Positions 1 through 13,900 are shown, counted from the first letter of the stretch. The stretch: DNA of 64,000 nt from Cenococcum geophilum 1.58 (GCA_001692895.1 KV748196.1:1984001-2048000), one strand, 5' to 3'. Made by a program: numbers and translations. The notes: generated by a model not told the origin, from the sequence alone.

Positions 1-805
1 AATCTTAAGGATCTTATAAAATACTTTAACTATTATAGGTTACTCTAGCTTAAGCAATACGCAGAAAGTATACTATAGTACCTAAAACACTGCGTTAAGG
101 ATTTCCCTACCCTTTACTAGCTACTATATAAAACTATATATAAGTAACCACTATAGCGCGTAATACTGCCTATAAGTATTTTAAGGGAGCGTTAGGACCT
201 ACCTAATAATAATATAAAGGATAAATATAACCGTAATCTATTAAATATCCTATTAGGCCTAAGGAACTTACTAAGGGTATTTTTAGGTAGGTGGGCTAAA
301 CTCCTTATATAAAACTTGGAATATAATTATATAATTAATTTAAAAGAAGGTAAACAGTTACTAAACCTTTTTATTTATAGCCTCTCTTATAAAGAGCTTA
401 AGATTCTATAGGAGTAGCTTAATACTTTACTAGAAAAGGGATAGATTTGGCCTAATAAGTTGCTAATAGGCGCGCTAATCCTCTTTATCCTAAACCTAGA
501 TAGAACTATAAGGCTATATATAAACTATCGCGGTCTTAATAAGATTATAATTAAGAACTATTACCTACTACCGCTAGTTAGTAAAATACTAGATTAACTA
601 TTTAGGGCGGAGATCTTTATAAAGCTAGATTTATAAGACGCCTATTATAGGCTTTATATTAAAAAAGGGGATAAGTAAAAGACTACTTTTAAAACCTAAT
701 ATAGCTACTTTAAGTATCTAGTAATGCCCTTTGGGCTAGCTAATACGCCTATAAGATTCTAATTATATATTTATAAGGCCTTAGAGGGACTAGTTAACTA
801 TATAT
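1..805 (+). pseudogene. Ty3/gypsy element E1: reverse transcriptase, N-terminal part (relic)
   Basis: Plus-strand translation, read through TAA/TAG, gives the order of a gypsy reverse transcriptase: an approach segment at about 400-500, an 'YINYRGLNKI' block near 515-550, 'FIKLDL*DAYYRL' near 616-655 (the first catalytic Asp lies in the LDL triplet) and 'YLVMPFGLANTP' near 713-750. Stops fall where Gln or Arg is conserved, as expected from RIP. The 5' LTR, gag and protease of E1 would lie left of the window. The frame is cut at 805 by E2 and resumes exactly at 14418. There is no functional product. The family call is firm; the clade (chromovirus) rests on the chromodomain seen after 30968. 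Confidence 0.88.
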
Positions 806-1229
806 TATAATAGAACCTTATAGTAGGTACTACAATAGGCTCGTTAATGGGCTCAGTGTGTAGGTAATGCAAATTAAAGCCAACAACGTAATAATAACTG
901 GTGGAGTAGTTGCCTAATAGATTAACTCTAATTATATTCTAAAAATTACTATAAGGAAGGAACTATCTAGGTAGGGACTAAAGGTCCTTAAATACATAAC
1001 TATACTCCTATAAAATCCTTCTTATACGTAATATATATATACTCTATCTACTCTATTACGGATTATATAGATCTTATAGATTATATAGATTACGTTACGT
1101 GTCCTTAGTTACTATTCCTCGTTATATAGCTCTATTAGCTCTATCTTAGACTATACCTAAATTAACTAACTAGCTTCTTCCGGCTCTTCCCTAAATAGTT
1201 ATAATATTATACTTAAAGCGTTTATAATA
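806..1229 (-). repeat. LTR of E2 (3' LTR in element orientation)
   Basis: Begins tataatagaacc and ends gcgtttataata. The partner LTR begins tataacggaacc and ends gcgttcgtaaca, so the original ends were probably TG...CA with TG changed to TA by RIP. Both copies are 424 bp and differ mainly by C/T and G/A transitions. Confidence 0.93.
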
Positions 1230-4200
1230 CCATCTCCCTCCTTTTTATCTTTATCCTTAAAGATCCTAAAGATCTCTAAGTTGTTTACTAGAGGTATAAT
1301 ATCCGTCTAATTAATTTAGTTAATATTATTACTTATTATACCTAAAGCAATTTCTTTATTCTTAACTACTCGTCGTGCTCGCACTATTACTATAATATTG
1401 TCTCTTAGTAAGATTATATCGTCTCTATATTCTCGCTATTTAAAAAAGGGGTTGGTTTATATTATATTAGCGAACCTATCTTTATAATAACCGTCCTTTT
1501 ACTCAGTATATACTAAAGTAAATATTTATTTATTCTGCAACGTTTACTCTATCTCTAATGCTAAATATATATAACCTATTACTCTTAATAGTTGTCTAGT
1601 TCCCTAATTAATTTGTCTTAGGGTCTTATATTTAATCTACTGCTACGCGGCTAGATAATAAACTATTTATTACCCTAGCAGAGCTGCGCCATTCTTAGGA
1701 TGCTAAATAAGAGGCTACTAATACTTAGCAACAGGCCCTTAAGTCTTATTTAGCGGCGTCTACTCAGTTAATCCGTCTTAAAAAGGTTTATAAGAAGGTC
1801 CGTTTTAAGGAGTAGAAATTTATAGAATAAGGTTTATAGGAACTTGGTAATAAAAGAACGGATTCTCCTTTAACTAAGAAGGAAATAGATCTAAGTAGTT
1901 CGGCAACTACTCTTCTTAGGTCCCCCTTAGGTAACTTATTTTTTAGTAATCCTTTTTTATTAATACTACCTAACCTAATTTCTTTTAATACTCCTATACC
2001 TTTCTTATAACATTTTTTAAATTCTCTAGTAGTTCCCAGGTAGTCTTATTATAGCCTATTTACTTAACCTTATACTATATTTCGTTGTTAATATCTTTAT
2101 AGTTAACGACCTTTAAAACTTACTATTTATCTTCTTCCTATCCTCTATACGTGTCTACCTTATAAACTAGTAGCTTAATATTCCCGTATACTAGCTTTAG
2201 CATTATAATATACTATATAAGGTAGATCTTTATTTTAGCTAATAGGTTTAACTTAAACGTAACTAGTAAAATCTTCTACTTAATTTTAAAAGGTCCTAGT
2301 CTAATATAGTCTAACTTTCTACTTAGTTATTAACTCTTAAAATTTTTATATAATAGCTATACTTTATCTCCCTCTTTAAGATCTAGTCCTTTAGATCTCT
2401 TAGTATTATAGTGCTTTTTTATTTTCTCTTATACTATTTTTACTGATTCCATAAGGTTTATATAAAGATTTATTAGTGTCTTTATTCTTTCTTTAGCTAT
2501 ACTACTTATTTTCTTTACTTATTATAGTAATAACAATATTCTTAGCTTATATCTATAATTTGCCTTAAATAGTAATATGCCTATCCCTTCTTATAGTGTT
2601 ATATTATACGTAAACTATATAATTAGTAATAATAATACCTAATTATTCTACGCGTAATTAATTTAGTGTTTTAGATACTGCTCTAGTATCTAATTTAAAT
2701 TTTCTATTTAGCCGTCTGTCTGCGGATAATATATAGTAGAAGTTATTACTCTAACTCCTTATTCCGCTAAGAATACTTCCTAAAATACTGCTATAAATTT
2801 TAGATCTCTATCTAATATAATTTTGCCTAGTGCCCTATATTTTATAAATACTTCTTTAATATAGATTCTAGCGATATCTTCTACTAATATTTCTTTTATA
2901 TATGCTATAAAGTATCCCTACTTTATAAGCTTATCTACTATTACTAAAATCGCGTTATAATCTTACCCGGTAATAGGATCTCTTAATTTTAATAACTTAA
3001 TGATAAAGTCCTATAATATAACCTTCTATAGTCTCTCTGGTATTTTAATAGGTTATAGCCCTCTATATAGCTTATGCCTTATTAGTTTATTTCTTTAGCA
3101 ATCTAGATATTTCTTTATAACTTTTCGCGCTAAGCCTTAAATTTCGTTAATAATATACTCTTTTTAGAGTCTTAACACTAAGCCTATAGCTCTATTATAT
3201 TCTTAAGTTATTTCTTTATAGAAGTCTCCTATAAAATGCTCTGCTATGCTTCTTAGGATATACCTTACCTCTCTATACTTATACGGTATTTCTTCTCCTA
3301 GATATTCTAACTGTTCTTCTAGTTATACTTTAAAGATCTTCTATACCTAAAAGCTTTTTAGTAATTTATAGACTCTATCTAGTTCTTCTTAAGTTGCTAT
3401 AATTTTTAGATAATTATACCTAATTAGTCTATCTATATCTTTCCGCAGTAAAGCCCCTAATGGCTTCTTGTTATTTTATAGTTTAGCCTTTTAACTTAGA
3501 GCGTCTGCTTATGTATTATCTGTACCCTTAGTATACTAAATCTTAAAATAATATTCTATAAGCATCTCTGCCCATCTAACCTATCTTTAGTTAAGTTCCT
3601 TTATTATTAGGAATCCTATTAAGTTTTTATAATCTATTTTAACTATAAATAGTTTCTTTATACCTTGTAAGAACGCTCTCTATTCCTTTAATGCTGTAAC
3701 TATACCTAATAACTCCTTNTTATAAATGTTATAGTTTAACTCTAGTAGTATTATCTTTCGACTATAATATGCCACTAGGTGCTATCTATCTTAATATTTT
3801 TATATAAAGTACGCCCCTAGTATAAAGTCTAATATATTCGTTTCTACAACTATTTCTAGTCCTAGTTAATAGATCTTAAGAACTAGCTCCTAAGTAAATA
3901 ACTCTTTAAATTTTTTAAAGAGTTCTTCCTGTTCCTCTTCTTATGCCTATAGTTTTTCTTTCTTTATTAATTACGTAAATAGTTTAATATTCTTTAACTA
4001 TTATGCTATAAACCTTCTGCAGTAATTATAAAACCCTAAAAACAATCTTAATTACGTAACGTTTTCTGGTTCTTACTAATTCACTATAGCCTTAATCTTT
4101 TTTAGATCTATACTAAGTTGGCCTAGTTTAATAATAAATCTAACAAAATCGGTCTTTCTTATAAAGAACTCGTATTTTTCGATTACTACTAGCATCTGTT

Positions 4201-5674
4201 CCTCTTATAGTCTCTTTAAGACCTATTTAACGTATTCTCCGTGCTNTTTCTTAGTTATTAAGTATATAATAATAATATTAAGATATGCTATAATAAATTA
4301 ATTTAAGTATTCTCCTAATATATTATTAATACGCTTTTAAAATGTTGCTAGTGTGTTTATAAGTCCAAATTATATAACTAATAGTTTATATAGTCCTTCC
4401 TTTAACCTAAAGGCTGCTTTTTATTTATTACCTTCCTTAATTCTAATCTAATAGTACGCCTATCTTAGATCTATCTTTATAAAGATTTGCGCATTACCTA
4501 TCCTATCTTAGATTTCGCTAATTAAGGGTAAAGGATACCTATCCTTCTTAGTAATACTGTTTAACTATCTATAGTTAATATATAGTCTTAGTTTACCATT
4601 CTTCTTTAGTATAAACAGTACTAGATAACCTGCTAATAATTGCGATAGTCTAATATATCCCTTTTATAAGTTTTCTTAGATAAACTCTTTTAATACTCTA
4701 CCTTCTTCTTTAGTAAGCTTATAAATTAGAAAGAACTTTAGACTTATTCCTAGTTCTAATTCTATCTTATAGTTCTATACTATATATTCTAATAGCTTCT
4801 TACTTTTTAGTGACCATAGTTTCTTACTATACTTATAGTATTTCTTTAGTATATAGCCTAATCCTTTTTCCGTTTCTTTATAGGTCACCTCTACTTAGTA
4901 CTATACTAACTTAGCTTATTATCGCATCTTGCGTTATTAAGTATCCCTAATATTAACCTAACCTATAATCTAATTAATCTTTAGATTATATTCCTGTAAT
5001 TAAGGCATTTCTAATACTACTTTATTATTTCCTAATAGTAATATATTAAAAGACATCTCAATTTATCTTCCTTTAATAGTTAACTAAATAGGTCCTGTTT
5101 TGAGATTAATAATGCCTCCTCTATAGGCTATTAGATCTCCTAAAATTATTACTAATAGGTAAGAATACTCCTTTTCCCTATATAGTAACCCCATTTTTTT
5201 AACCGCTACTAGTAAGATATAGTTCCTTATTGCTCTATTGTCTATTAATGCTTTAAACTATTAATCTTACTACTTAGCTTATAAATTTAGGTGTTGTCCT
5301 TAAATTCCTTTAAGGGTTTAAGGCTTTACTATTGGTTCCCTCTAGTTTTATAAGTCTTTACTTTTCCTAATTATTAGCTGCTTAATCCTATTTATATTTA
5401 GTCCGTTTTCGGCTAATACTTAGTTTACTTTTTATCTTTAATATACTATAGACACGTATTCTTTAAGTATTCCTACTACTATTATCTATCTAGGCATTCT
5501 TCTATAAGGAATCTTCCTAGCTAAAGTATTAAGTCTCCTTAGCTTTGCACTTCTACTAGGTGCTAACTATATATATACTTAGCGTTTCTATATTTCACTT
5601 TATCCGGTACCTAATATATTTTTATTAAGTACTTCTAATTCTTATCTTTAGGTACTTTATATATATTATACGCA
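1230..5674 (-). pseudogene. E2 pol relic: protease, RT, RNase H, integrase, chromodomain
   Basis: Minus-strand translation gives, right to left: an aspartic-protease-like segment around 5060-5250 (an 'ALIDNRA' motif, with Asp kept and the following Gly changed); reverse transcriptase at about 4250-4700 with 'LRLYINYR*LNSI' (4561-4612) and the catalytic box read as 'YLNIIIIYL' (about 4258-4290); an RNase H segment near 3600-3650; the integrase motif 'YYPQTDG*IE' near 2660-2740; the 'RLGPFKI' integrase tail near 2280-2310; and chromodomain-like sequence near 2030-2200. Every domain has TAA/TAG at likely Gln codons. The upstream (right) end at 5674 is where LINE1 inserted. N bases occur at 3719 and 4246. 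Confidence 0.88.
5660..5674. repeat. Target-site duplication of LINE1, left copy
   Basis: The 15-mer tatatattatacgca is repeated exactly at 10969-10983. A long TSD flanking a non-LTR element defines both ends of the LINE insertion. Confidence 0.9.
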
Positions 5675-5959
5675 AAGCCTTACTATAATTATCTACTAGA
5701 GCTTAACAGCAGCGAAACTAGCCTAAAAACTACTTAATAAAGCAATCCGATATCGGAATCCTATTCCCCGCACCAAGAGATCCTATAAAACTATGTCGCC
5801 CCTATCTATAAAGCATAGGGGACAACGGGGGGACGCAAGCTTCCCGCTGGAGTCATGAAAGTCGTAACGCGAGGGAGCTAAACTATAAACTAGGCGGGCA
5901 ATAATAAGGAAAGGACAGCTGCTAGCTTAACTAGTAATAGCAAAAATTAAAGGAAACAC

Positions 5960-7330
5960 TTAGATAAATTAAAGATAATCCTATAAAAGAGGAGAAAGAA
6001 ACCCCACAATACTAGATACTAGTTGCTGTTTAAGAGGTAATATAACGCGTTAAAGCCCTCTTAACGCGTTTAGCGCCTTAAATAACCTAGGAAAAAGATA
6101 CTAAGGCCTAGCTTAACCGGATTAAAGCTAGTATTATAAAAATCTAAAAGGAAACGTGTAAAGGAGGACCCCTAGGTCTAGGAGTTCCCCCGGTACAGGG
6201 CTAGACCTAGGCAGCTGTTACTACGTAGGCGGCCTATACAGTAAACGTAGTTGCGGTACCGCAGAGAGCGACCGTACGCGTTTAGCTTAAGGAGCCCCAA
6301 GGCCACGAACTAGGAGAGCTCCTTAAGACTATTTAGAGAATAATATTAAGTGTATACGCCGTATATACCCTTAATAGCGGGGACATAGATGTCTATGTCC
6401 CCTCCTAAATAATAAAGGATTAAATCCTAAACGGATTAGACGCGCTAGGACTTAAGATATTAAGAAAAAACTACCTCCTAGAAGTTTCTGGGGTCCTACT
6501 TAAGACCCTAATTAATAGTGGAAGGAATATAGATAACTTAGAATTAACTTAATCTATCTGCGAAGCTATAAAGCGCCTTATTCTTAAGGTAGCTATTAGC
6601 CGGATCTAATAGCTATACGACCCTAAAGCGCAGGCGAAACGCTAGGTAAGCCCTAGTAGTGCCTAAAGAAAACCTAAGAAGACTAGAGAAATACTTATAA
6701 TTAGTATCCTAACCTAGGTAATCTAGTAAAAGATTATAAAAAGTAGGATAGTTATTAAATCCTAGCTTTTTAAGACTAGGCTATTTAAAAACAGCTTAAT
6801 TATAAAGTAATGTTACTAATATAATTAATAGGGATATATATAAAGCGTATATGGAAAGTAAATAAAATGCGAATAATATATAAGACCATATAGTACTATA
6901 GACTGCCTTAAGGAAAGGGTATCCTATATTAACTATAATAAAGCCTATAAAGCATAGTAAAAAAAGGAGTATAGGACATTTTAAAGCTACCTTAAGGGCA
7001 TCTAAATAAAAAAGATGGCCCTTTTAACGCAGTCGCTTTATATATAAGAAGCTATAGAAATAATACTACCCCCACCCCTAATACTAGGAAACTTTATAAT
7101 TATAATAAATAAAAAAAGAGAATGAGAAATGTTAAGGACCTAAGAATAACCACTTAAATAAGGACTAGGTAAACTATCTTTTATTAATAAAGCAAGTAGA
7201 GATAGTTTATAATTAAGGCTCTAGCTACACGCTAATAGAGTAATAATAGTTACTAGCGAAAACGAAGAGGATTAGGACACAGATATGGATAAGCCTATAC
7301 CTACCCTAAATAAATAAGTGTATAATTATC
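5960..7330 (+). pseudogene. LINE1 ORF1 (gag-like, zinc-knuckle) relic
   Basis: The N-terminal two thirds is low in recognisable motifs. At about 6805-6960 the plus strand reads as serial zinc knuckles: a first Cys at 6811, then 'IKCE*YIRPYSTIDCLKE', which has the KCxxCxxPHxTxDC pattern with the second Cys and the His mutated. A basic 'KKEYR' stretch follows. This arrangement is typical of ORF1 of Tad1-like LINEs, where the knuckles bind the element RNA. The exact start is not identifiable because start and stop codons are altered. It is non-functional. Confidence 0.72.
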
Positions 7331-10300
7331 TAGTATGACTGCGGAAATGCAAATTAAGGGGCGTGTTGCCCCTTCTTTAATAGCGTTACGCTAGCGGACT
7401 ACTAGGTCCTTATAGTCTAGAAGCCGGTATATAATAGGCATACTAAGTTAATATACTACCCTAGGGGATTTATACTTATATATAACGCCCACCCTATAAT
7501 AAAGGTCTGCTTTATAATTAGCCGGAATATTAATACCGCGCATTAAAAGCGCAGATAGTACAGCCCCTTTACTATAGCCCTTTAGGTGCGCCTAGAGGGG
7601 CTAGAGATTATAATTATTAATATTTATAACCTACGCGCAGATAGCCCCTAGATTAGGATATAGCCTAAGGTTAAAGCGGCTATTAAGGAGGCTAAGGGAG
7701 AAATTATACTCCTAGGAGACTTTAACGCCTACTACCTAATATAGGGCAGAAAGTATATAGCTAGCAAAGAACAGGCGGAATGCCTATTAGCCGAAACTAA
7801 TACTAGAGGTCTTATACTCGCTATACTAAAAGGAGAGCCTATATAGAAAAGAGGGTAATAGGAGAGTATAATTAACCTTACGTTTATATCTCCAAATCTA
7901 TATAGAAAAGTTAACTTCTATAGTATAGTAGAGAAATAGGCCCTTATAAGAGACTATATACCCATTTATATCTAAATTAATAACACGAGCTATTTGCTAG
8001 CGGAACGCCGGCGCCTTATCCTTAAAAAGCTAGACTTATAAGGCCTCCTCTAAAGCATCTAAGAACTTAACTAGGCTACATCTAAAGACCCCCTTTAAGC
8101 CCTTTAGGAAGGGATTAAATAAGCACTTAAAAAACACCGCCTATAAGTACAGCCTAGCTAGTAGGCTTGCTGAAAATAGTCGCTATAAGCTATATAGCTC
8201 CACGCCAGCGCCCGCTAGGCGCAATAATAGTATTAGGACTATAATAACCCCTAGGACTTATAAAGATACCTAGCACTAAGTAATTAACTCTAGAAAGAAA
8301 CTAGGAGAGTTAGCTATAATAACTAAAGGCGCTTTATTTATAAACTTACTAAAGACTAAATAAAGCCCTATAATAAAGGACTTTAGATCCTATTAAAATG
8401 GAGCAGAAAAGTAGGTATAGTGAAGGCGGACCCCTATCTACTAGACCTTAGGAAGTCTATTAAGGACCCCTTAATAGATAATAATACTATAAAAGCGGAT
8501 ATCCTTATAGCTAAGTTTTTCCCTAAAACTGAAATAGTAGATCTTAGTGATATTAAAATAGAGGTAACAATAGAATAAAGAATACTTAATATTAGCCCTA
8601 TTATATTAATAGAAGAAATTAATAAATTAATTAGAAACCTTCTAAATGGAAAAGCCCTAGGGCCTAACGGTATACTAAATAAGGTTCTTAAAGCAATTGC
8701 GCTAGGAATTGTAAAAGATTTAGTAAAAGCAGCTAGTTACTACTTTACTAACAGAATAATACTAAAAAGCCTTAAAGAATCTATAATTATAGTTTTATAT
8801 AAGGAAGAAAAGAAAGACTACTCTCTCCTAGGTAGTTATAGACCAGTTACCCTTAAAAATACACTAGTAAAAGTCCTAGAGAAGTACGTAGCTAATATTA
8901 TATTAGAAGCAGCGGAAGAGTATAAATTACTTCCCTAGAACTAGATAGGAGTAAGGCGTAAGCGGTTTATACTATTAGCGGTAGAACTGCTTAGCTCCTG
9001 CATATAAACTACGTAGCGAACGCGCCGCGGATATATAGTATTAATGCTAAGCCTAGACTTAGTAGGGGTATTTAATAAGGTGTCCTATAAAAGGCTCCTC
9101 TATATCCTAAAAAGAAAAGGCTTTTTAAAGTAGATTATAGACTTTATATAAAGTTTCCTAACAGTACATAAGACCTATATTAAGTTTATAGAATATAAGA
9201 GCAATTAAATCTAGATATAGATAGGTATACCCTAGGGGTCTCCCTTATTACTAGTTCTATTTCTCTTTTTTATATTAGAACTTTTAGAGAAATTCCAGAG
9301 CCTTAATAGAGGTATACTAGGGTTTAGCTTTATAGATAATATAAACCTTATTACTTAGGGGGACTCTATAGCAGAAAACTATTAACGATTAGAAGCTACC
9401 TATAATTGCTACGCTATATAGGCAAACCGATACGGCGCGGCGTTCGCCCCTAAAAAGTACTAGCTTATATACTTTATAAGATAACGACGCCACGCTACTA
9501 TAGACCTTGCGTCCACCGTGCGTATCACTAGCTGTAAGATAGCTCCCTAGAAAACTAGTATGCGAATCCTAGGGATTTAGGTGGACCCTAAGCTTTAGTA
9601 GAAAGAATAGGTTAAGAAGGCGGCAACTAAAGGCTTAGTAGCCTTTAAAGCGATATTAAGGATCACTACGTCTATATAGGGCCTATTAATGCGCCGCTCG
9701 CGCCTCCTATATACGGCCACCGTCCGACTAGCGATGCTATACGGCGCCTAAGTATAGGGAGTGCGGGACGACGGCGGAACGCCAGCGAAAAGCTTACTTA
9801 AACCGCTATAAAAAGTCTAGAACTAGTGCCTCCGTAGGGTTATAGGGGTATATTAGCGAATACTAATAGCTGCAATTAAGAAGGAAGCGGCTATTCCCTT
9901 AATCTAACTCCACGTTAAAATAACTACCCTTTAAAGAGCCGCCAAAACAGCTTTTAATAGGGTAGAAAAGGAATTAGTAGAGGCACTTAAGGGTATCTAG
10001 AAAATACTAGTAAAGCGCTAGTAAAGAGTAAAACGGCTACTAGTACTACTAGAAGCGCTTAGAGACCGCGTAAAGGATCGTAAGAATAAGATATAGGGGT
10101 TCCTTACACACTAGAAGGATTATATAGAGTAGGAAGCTATAATAAACCCCCGCAGGCGTAGCCAGCGGAACGTTAGCAGAGCGTAGACGGAGCGCCGCCA
10201 CTAAATAGGAGGTCACTAGCACCGCTAGCAGGAAACCACTCTTATCGCGAAATGGGTAGACCTAGAATGGCGCTAATAGTAGTAGGTAAAGGCCAAAAAT

Positions 10301-10740
10301 CGTATAGAAACCACGTGGAAGACCCTATAGGAGAAACCCACAATTTCACTATATAAAGATTTAACAAAAGCTAAGGCTATAGTATTATTTCTTCTTTATA
10401 TAGAAGTAATAGGGCTTAATATATAGCTTATATCTATTAGAGTATTAGAAATTCTCCCATGGTATAAATGCAGTTAGATAAGGCAGATAGTATACTATAT
10501 ATTATTCTAATGTCTATAATACTAAAGGGTAGACTTTATAGTATAATGCGCCTTTAAACGCCTTTAAGATATTTTAAGTAATAAAAGAAGTGCCTAAGCG
10601 GCTGTAAAATGGCTAGTATAATTAGGTGCCTTAACTTAGTTCTGGGCTATAAAGGCAATAGATACAGAGGATATAAGTAAATACTAGCCCTTTTAAAGCT
10701 TAGAGGACTGGTAAAAGAATAAGGGTAAAAGAATAAGGGA
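7330..10740 (+). pseudogene. LINE1 ORF2 relic: endonuclease and reverse transcriptase
   Basis: An endonuclease/exonuclease/phosphatase fold is indicated by 'LLGDFNAYYP' at about 7708-7740 and 'SIINLTFISPNL' further on. Reverse transcriptase begins near 8640 with 'GKALGPNGILNKVLK', continues with 'LLGSYRPVTLKN' (about 8830), 'LSLDLVGVFNKV' (about 9050), 'GIP*GSPLLLVLF' (about 9223-9260) and 'FSFIDNINLI' (9327-9350), where the usual ADD box reads IDN. A C-terminal segment to about 10700 resembles the tail seen after RT in this clade. TAA/TAG codons break it throughout. ORF2 once supplied the nicking and target-primed reverse transcription activities. Confidence 0.88.
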
Positions 10741-10968
10741 AGAAGGGGTAGTGTAAGATTGTCCGCGAAGCGTGGTTAATTGGCTTAATATATAGACTTT
10801 TAGCCAGGTAGAAGACAAGTCGCTAGCGCCCCAATATTAGAACGCTGTCGTCTCTCTAGCGCGGCCTGCGATCGGGTTTTCTCTAAGATAGAGTTTTTCC
10901 TATAGAAGGTATTAGCCTGCGTGGACCCACTAGGGGGACCGGGACGGGCGGTAAATTAAATTTATTAT
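10740..10968 (+). other. LINE1 3' untranslated region and tail
   Basis: This is less AT-rich than the ORFs (several CpG-rich stretches, for example near 10850-10880 and 10940-10950) and ends in an AT-only tail just before the right TSD copy at 10969-10983. No coding potential was seen. Confidence 0.7.
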
Positions 10969-10983
10969 TATATATTATACGCA

Positions 10984-13900
10984 TTATCTATATATATAAT
11001 CTATGCTAACATATAATATACTTAGTGTTTTAGGTTAACTCTTAGCTTATCTTTATCCTTAAGTTTAAACCTTTCTTAGGTTAATCTAAGCGTTACGACT
11101 TTATTTATAGGTACTAAGATTTATCTCTCGCTTCTCTAGTCCTCTAATTACTCCTCTAGATCTTTTAATATTATAATTAAGGCTCCTTTAATATAACTTA
11201 TAGCTTTTTCTATAATTAGGTGGTTTTAGATAGCTTTTTCGTCTAACTATATATAGAAATCTTCTTACTTATTATTATATTGTTGCCTATACCACTTTTA
11301 ATACAGCCCTTTAAGTATATACGGCTCGTCCGTAAGGAAGTATCTTCTTATTACTATATTATAACAGCCTTTAGTATATCGTTCCTTAAATCTAATTAGA
11401 ATCCCTAGATCCTCTTCTTATTCTAATTTAGTAAGCTACTTAGCTCTTAGTATGCCTGCCCTAAGCCTATTAGTAATTCTTTATATAGGTACTCTGTCCC
11501 TTATATAGCCTAGTATACTAAATCTCTTATCTAGTTTCTGGTTTTACTATAAGGTAATTCTTACTCTAAATTCCTCTATAGTTTCTTTCTTTTCGCGTCT
11601 TATAAGTAAATCCTTAAAGTCTTCTTACTTCTTAATTTCATTAATAGCCCTTATTTATGTCTTAAAGTCTTAGTTCTATAGGATTCTTAATCCTAAGCTT
11701 ACTTCTATCTTAAGCTTTACTCCTACCTTAGTCTAACTAGGCTTAGGTGTTCTTATTTTATCTTAAGAGTCTTAAATCTTACTTATCTCGTCTTAAGAGT
11801 CTTATACCTGTGGGAAATTCTATCCCGAGCTCATTTATATATCTTTAAACTAAGCTATTACCCTACTTTATTGGTTTCTATCCGTTATAGGTCCTTAGGT
11901 ATACCTTATCTTATTTTAAGAATCTTAGTTATCTCTTATCTTATCTTAAGAGTCTTAAGCCTTTAGCCTTTTGCCTTTATTAAGTAATAAATTAGTATTA
12001 GCAGTTGTCTGCTTACTTAGTCTCTATAAGATACTCTTCCTTTTATCTTATAAAGCAATAGATACTGTATCTAATAGTGTTATAATTCCCGTTACTAAAC
12101 CTTGCTTTATAGCGGTCTTAGTCTCTACTTTTAATATAACTTCTTTAAGGTTTACATGCTCCTAGTAAGCTGCCCTTATTACCTTATTATTTACAAATGT
12201 TTCGCCTATATTAAACTTGTCGTCTTTAATATCTAGTCTGCGTAATGGTTTATTAGTTCCCCTATACTTTAAGAATTTTAGCTCCTATAGCTAATAGCTT
12301 ATACTATACTTAGCGTCTTTATAAATTTAGCATACGTTATTATAATAAAACGCGAAACTTCTAATTAAACATTCTTTTATTTCTCGCAGTATACTATTAT
12401 CCCTCTATTTATATATATCTTCTGCTAGTCTAGTTCCCTTTATTATATAGTAACTCTAACTATCTTTATAATCCCTTATAAAGTAACCTTATTTTCTATA
12501 ATTTATATAAGCTCCGTCTTTAAACTACTAGCTTTACTATAAAGTCCGCCTAAACGTCTTCTACTACTAAGATCCCTAGTTTAGCCTCTGCTCTTTAATC
12601 CTATAATTACTAGATCCTTAACCTCTAGGTTTTTATAGTTTCTTACTCTATCTCTTATAGGCTTTTTTAGTACTACTTAGGTCTATTAGCTCTGCGCCAT
12701 ACTATAGTTTCTAACTTAGCTTTAGTCATTATGTGCTCTACGCCTTATATAATTATAGAACTCTATCCTAACCTCTCTTAGCCTATTCCCTTTAGTAGAT
12801 CTAATTATTAATCTTAATTACTTAATCTATTAAATCCCATAGGGTTTCCGCATCTTTTATTAAAATAATTACGTCCTAAACTTTAGCCTTAAGTCCTTGT
12901 TTATACTGTATTATAAGCGCCTTATTATTCTACTTAACTTAAGTAGCTAACGTCTAGAACTGCGTTGTATACTTAATTGCTAAGGTTTATTACGTAATAT
13001 CTTAGAGTTTTCTTTCCGCCGTGGTTACTACCTCTAGGTCTCTAAATATTTATATAAGTCGCTTTATAAACCCCTCCTAACTTAAGAATATAAATTATAC
13101 CTCCTAGTTAGTGGTTATTATTTCGTTTGCCTATATTTCCGTAAAGTAGGGCTTAAACTACTTAAGTGCCCTTTCTAATAGGAATAGTCCCGTATATACT
13201 ATTCGATCTATAGGTATTAGTAGCTTTACCCCTTCTTATAATAATAATAATAATATTCAATTACGCTGTTGCGGTTCCCATTAGGGTCCATGCAGCGGGT
13301 CTATATAGGTATATTATATACATAAGAGGGGAACCATACAGAGCCGGATAAAACCTCTCCTTCTTCTATTATACGGCCTATATGGCCTCTCTTCTAATTA
13401 GTGACTACTAAGCACAAGTAGACGTCTCCTTGAGGCGCTACAGAAAAGCCATCTTAATGCGTACTCCTAGGTCCGTCCGGTGGGTGTGTAGCTAGGGCTA
13501 GGTTCCGTTATAACCATTAACTGCTCCAGTCGTCCAGGTAGGGCGTAGGCCAGCGGCCCGCAAGGCTGGTGGTATAGAAAGTCGAAAGTCGAAAGTCGTA
13601 TAAAGGTAATTATTTTACCATATTCTGCCAAATTCTGTCGAGTTCTGCCACCCGGTACCCCTTCTTATATAACCTTAAAGTGCATTTACGTAAGAAATCC
13701 CTTAAGTTTTAACCTTTCTCCTAAGAATCTCTTAATTAATAGTAACTTAATCTTTGCTACTCCTATCCCGTTAATCCTATTTTCTAATATTATATTATTT
13801 TCTGTTAACTGGTTAACTATCTCTTATAACTGTCTAACCGTTATAGGTTGCTATAAGTCAGTGTCTACTATGCTAGTGTCGTTTCCTAACCTTAAAGTAG

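Larger units (their letters stand above)
5675..10968 (+). mobile_element. LINE1: Tad1-like non-LTR retrotransposon, probably full length
   Basis: About 5.3 kb, bounded by a 15-bp TSD. The plus strand carries an ORF1 with CCHC-type knuckles, then an ORF2 with endonuclease, reverse transcriptase and a C-terminal segment, in the order of the fungal Tad1 clade. The 3' end is a short AT-rich tail (gtaaattaaatttattatta) and not poly(A). It sits inside gag-pol of E2 in the opposite orientation. RIP damage is heavy in the ORFs and lighter in the last 200 bp. The 5' 200 bp (about 5690-5880) also keeps more G+C. Confidence 0.9.
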
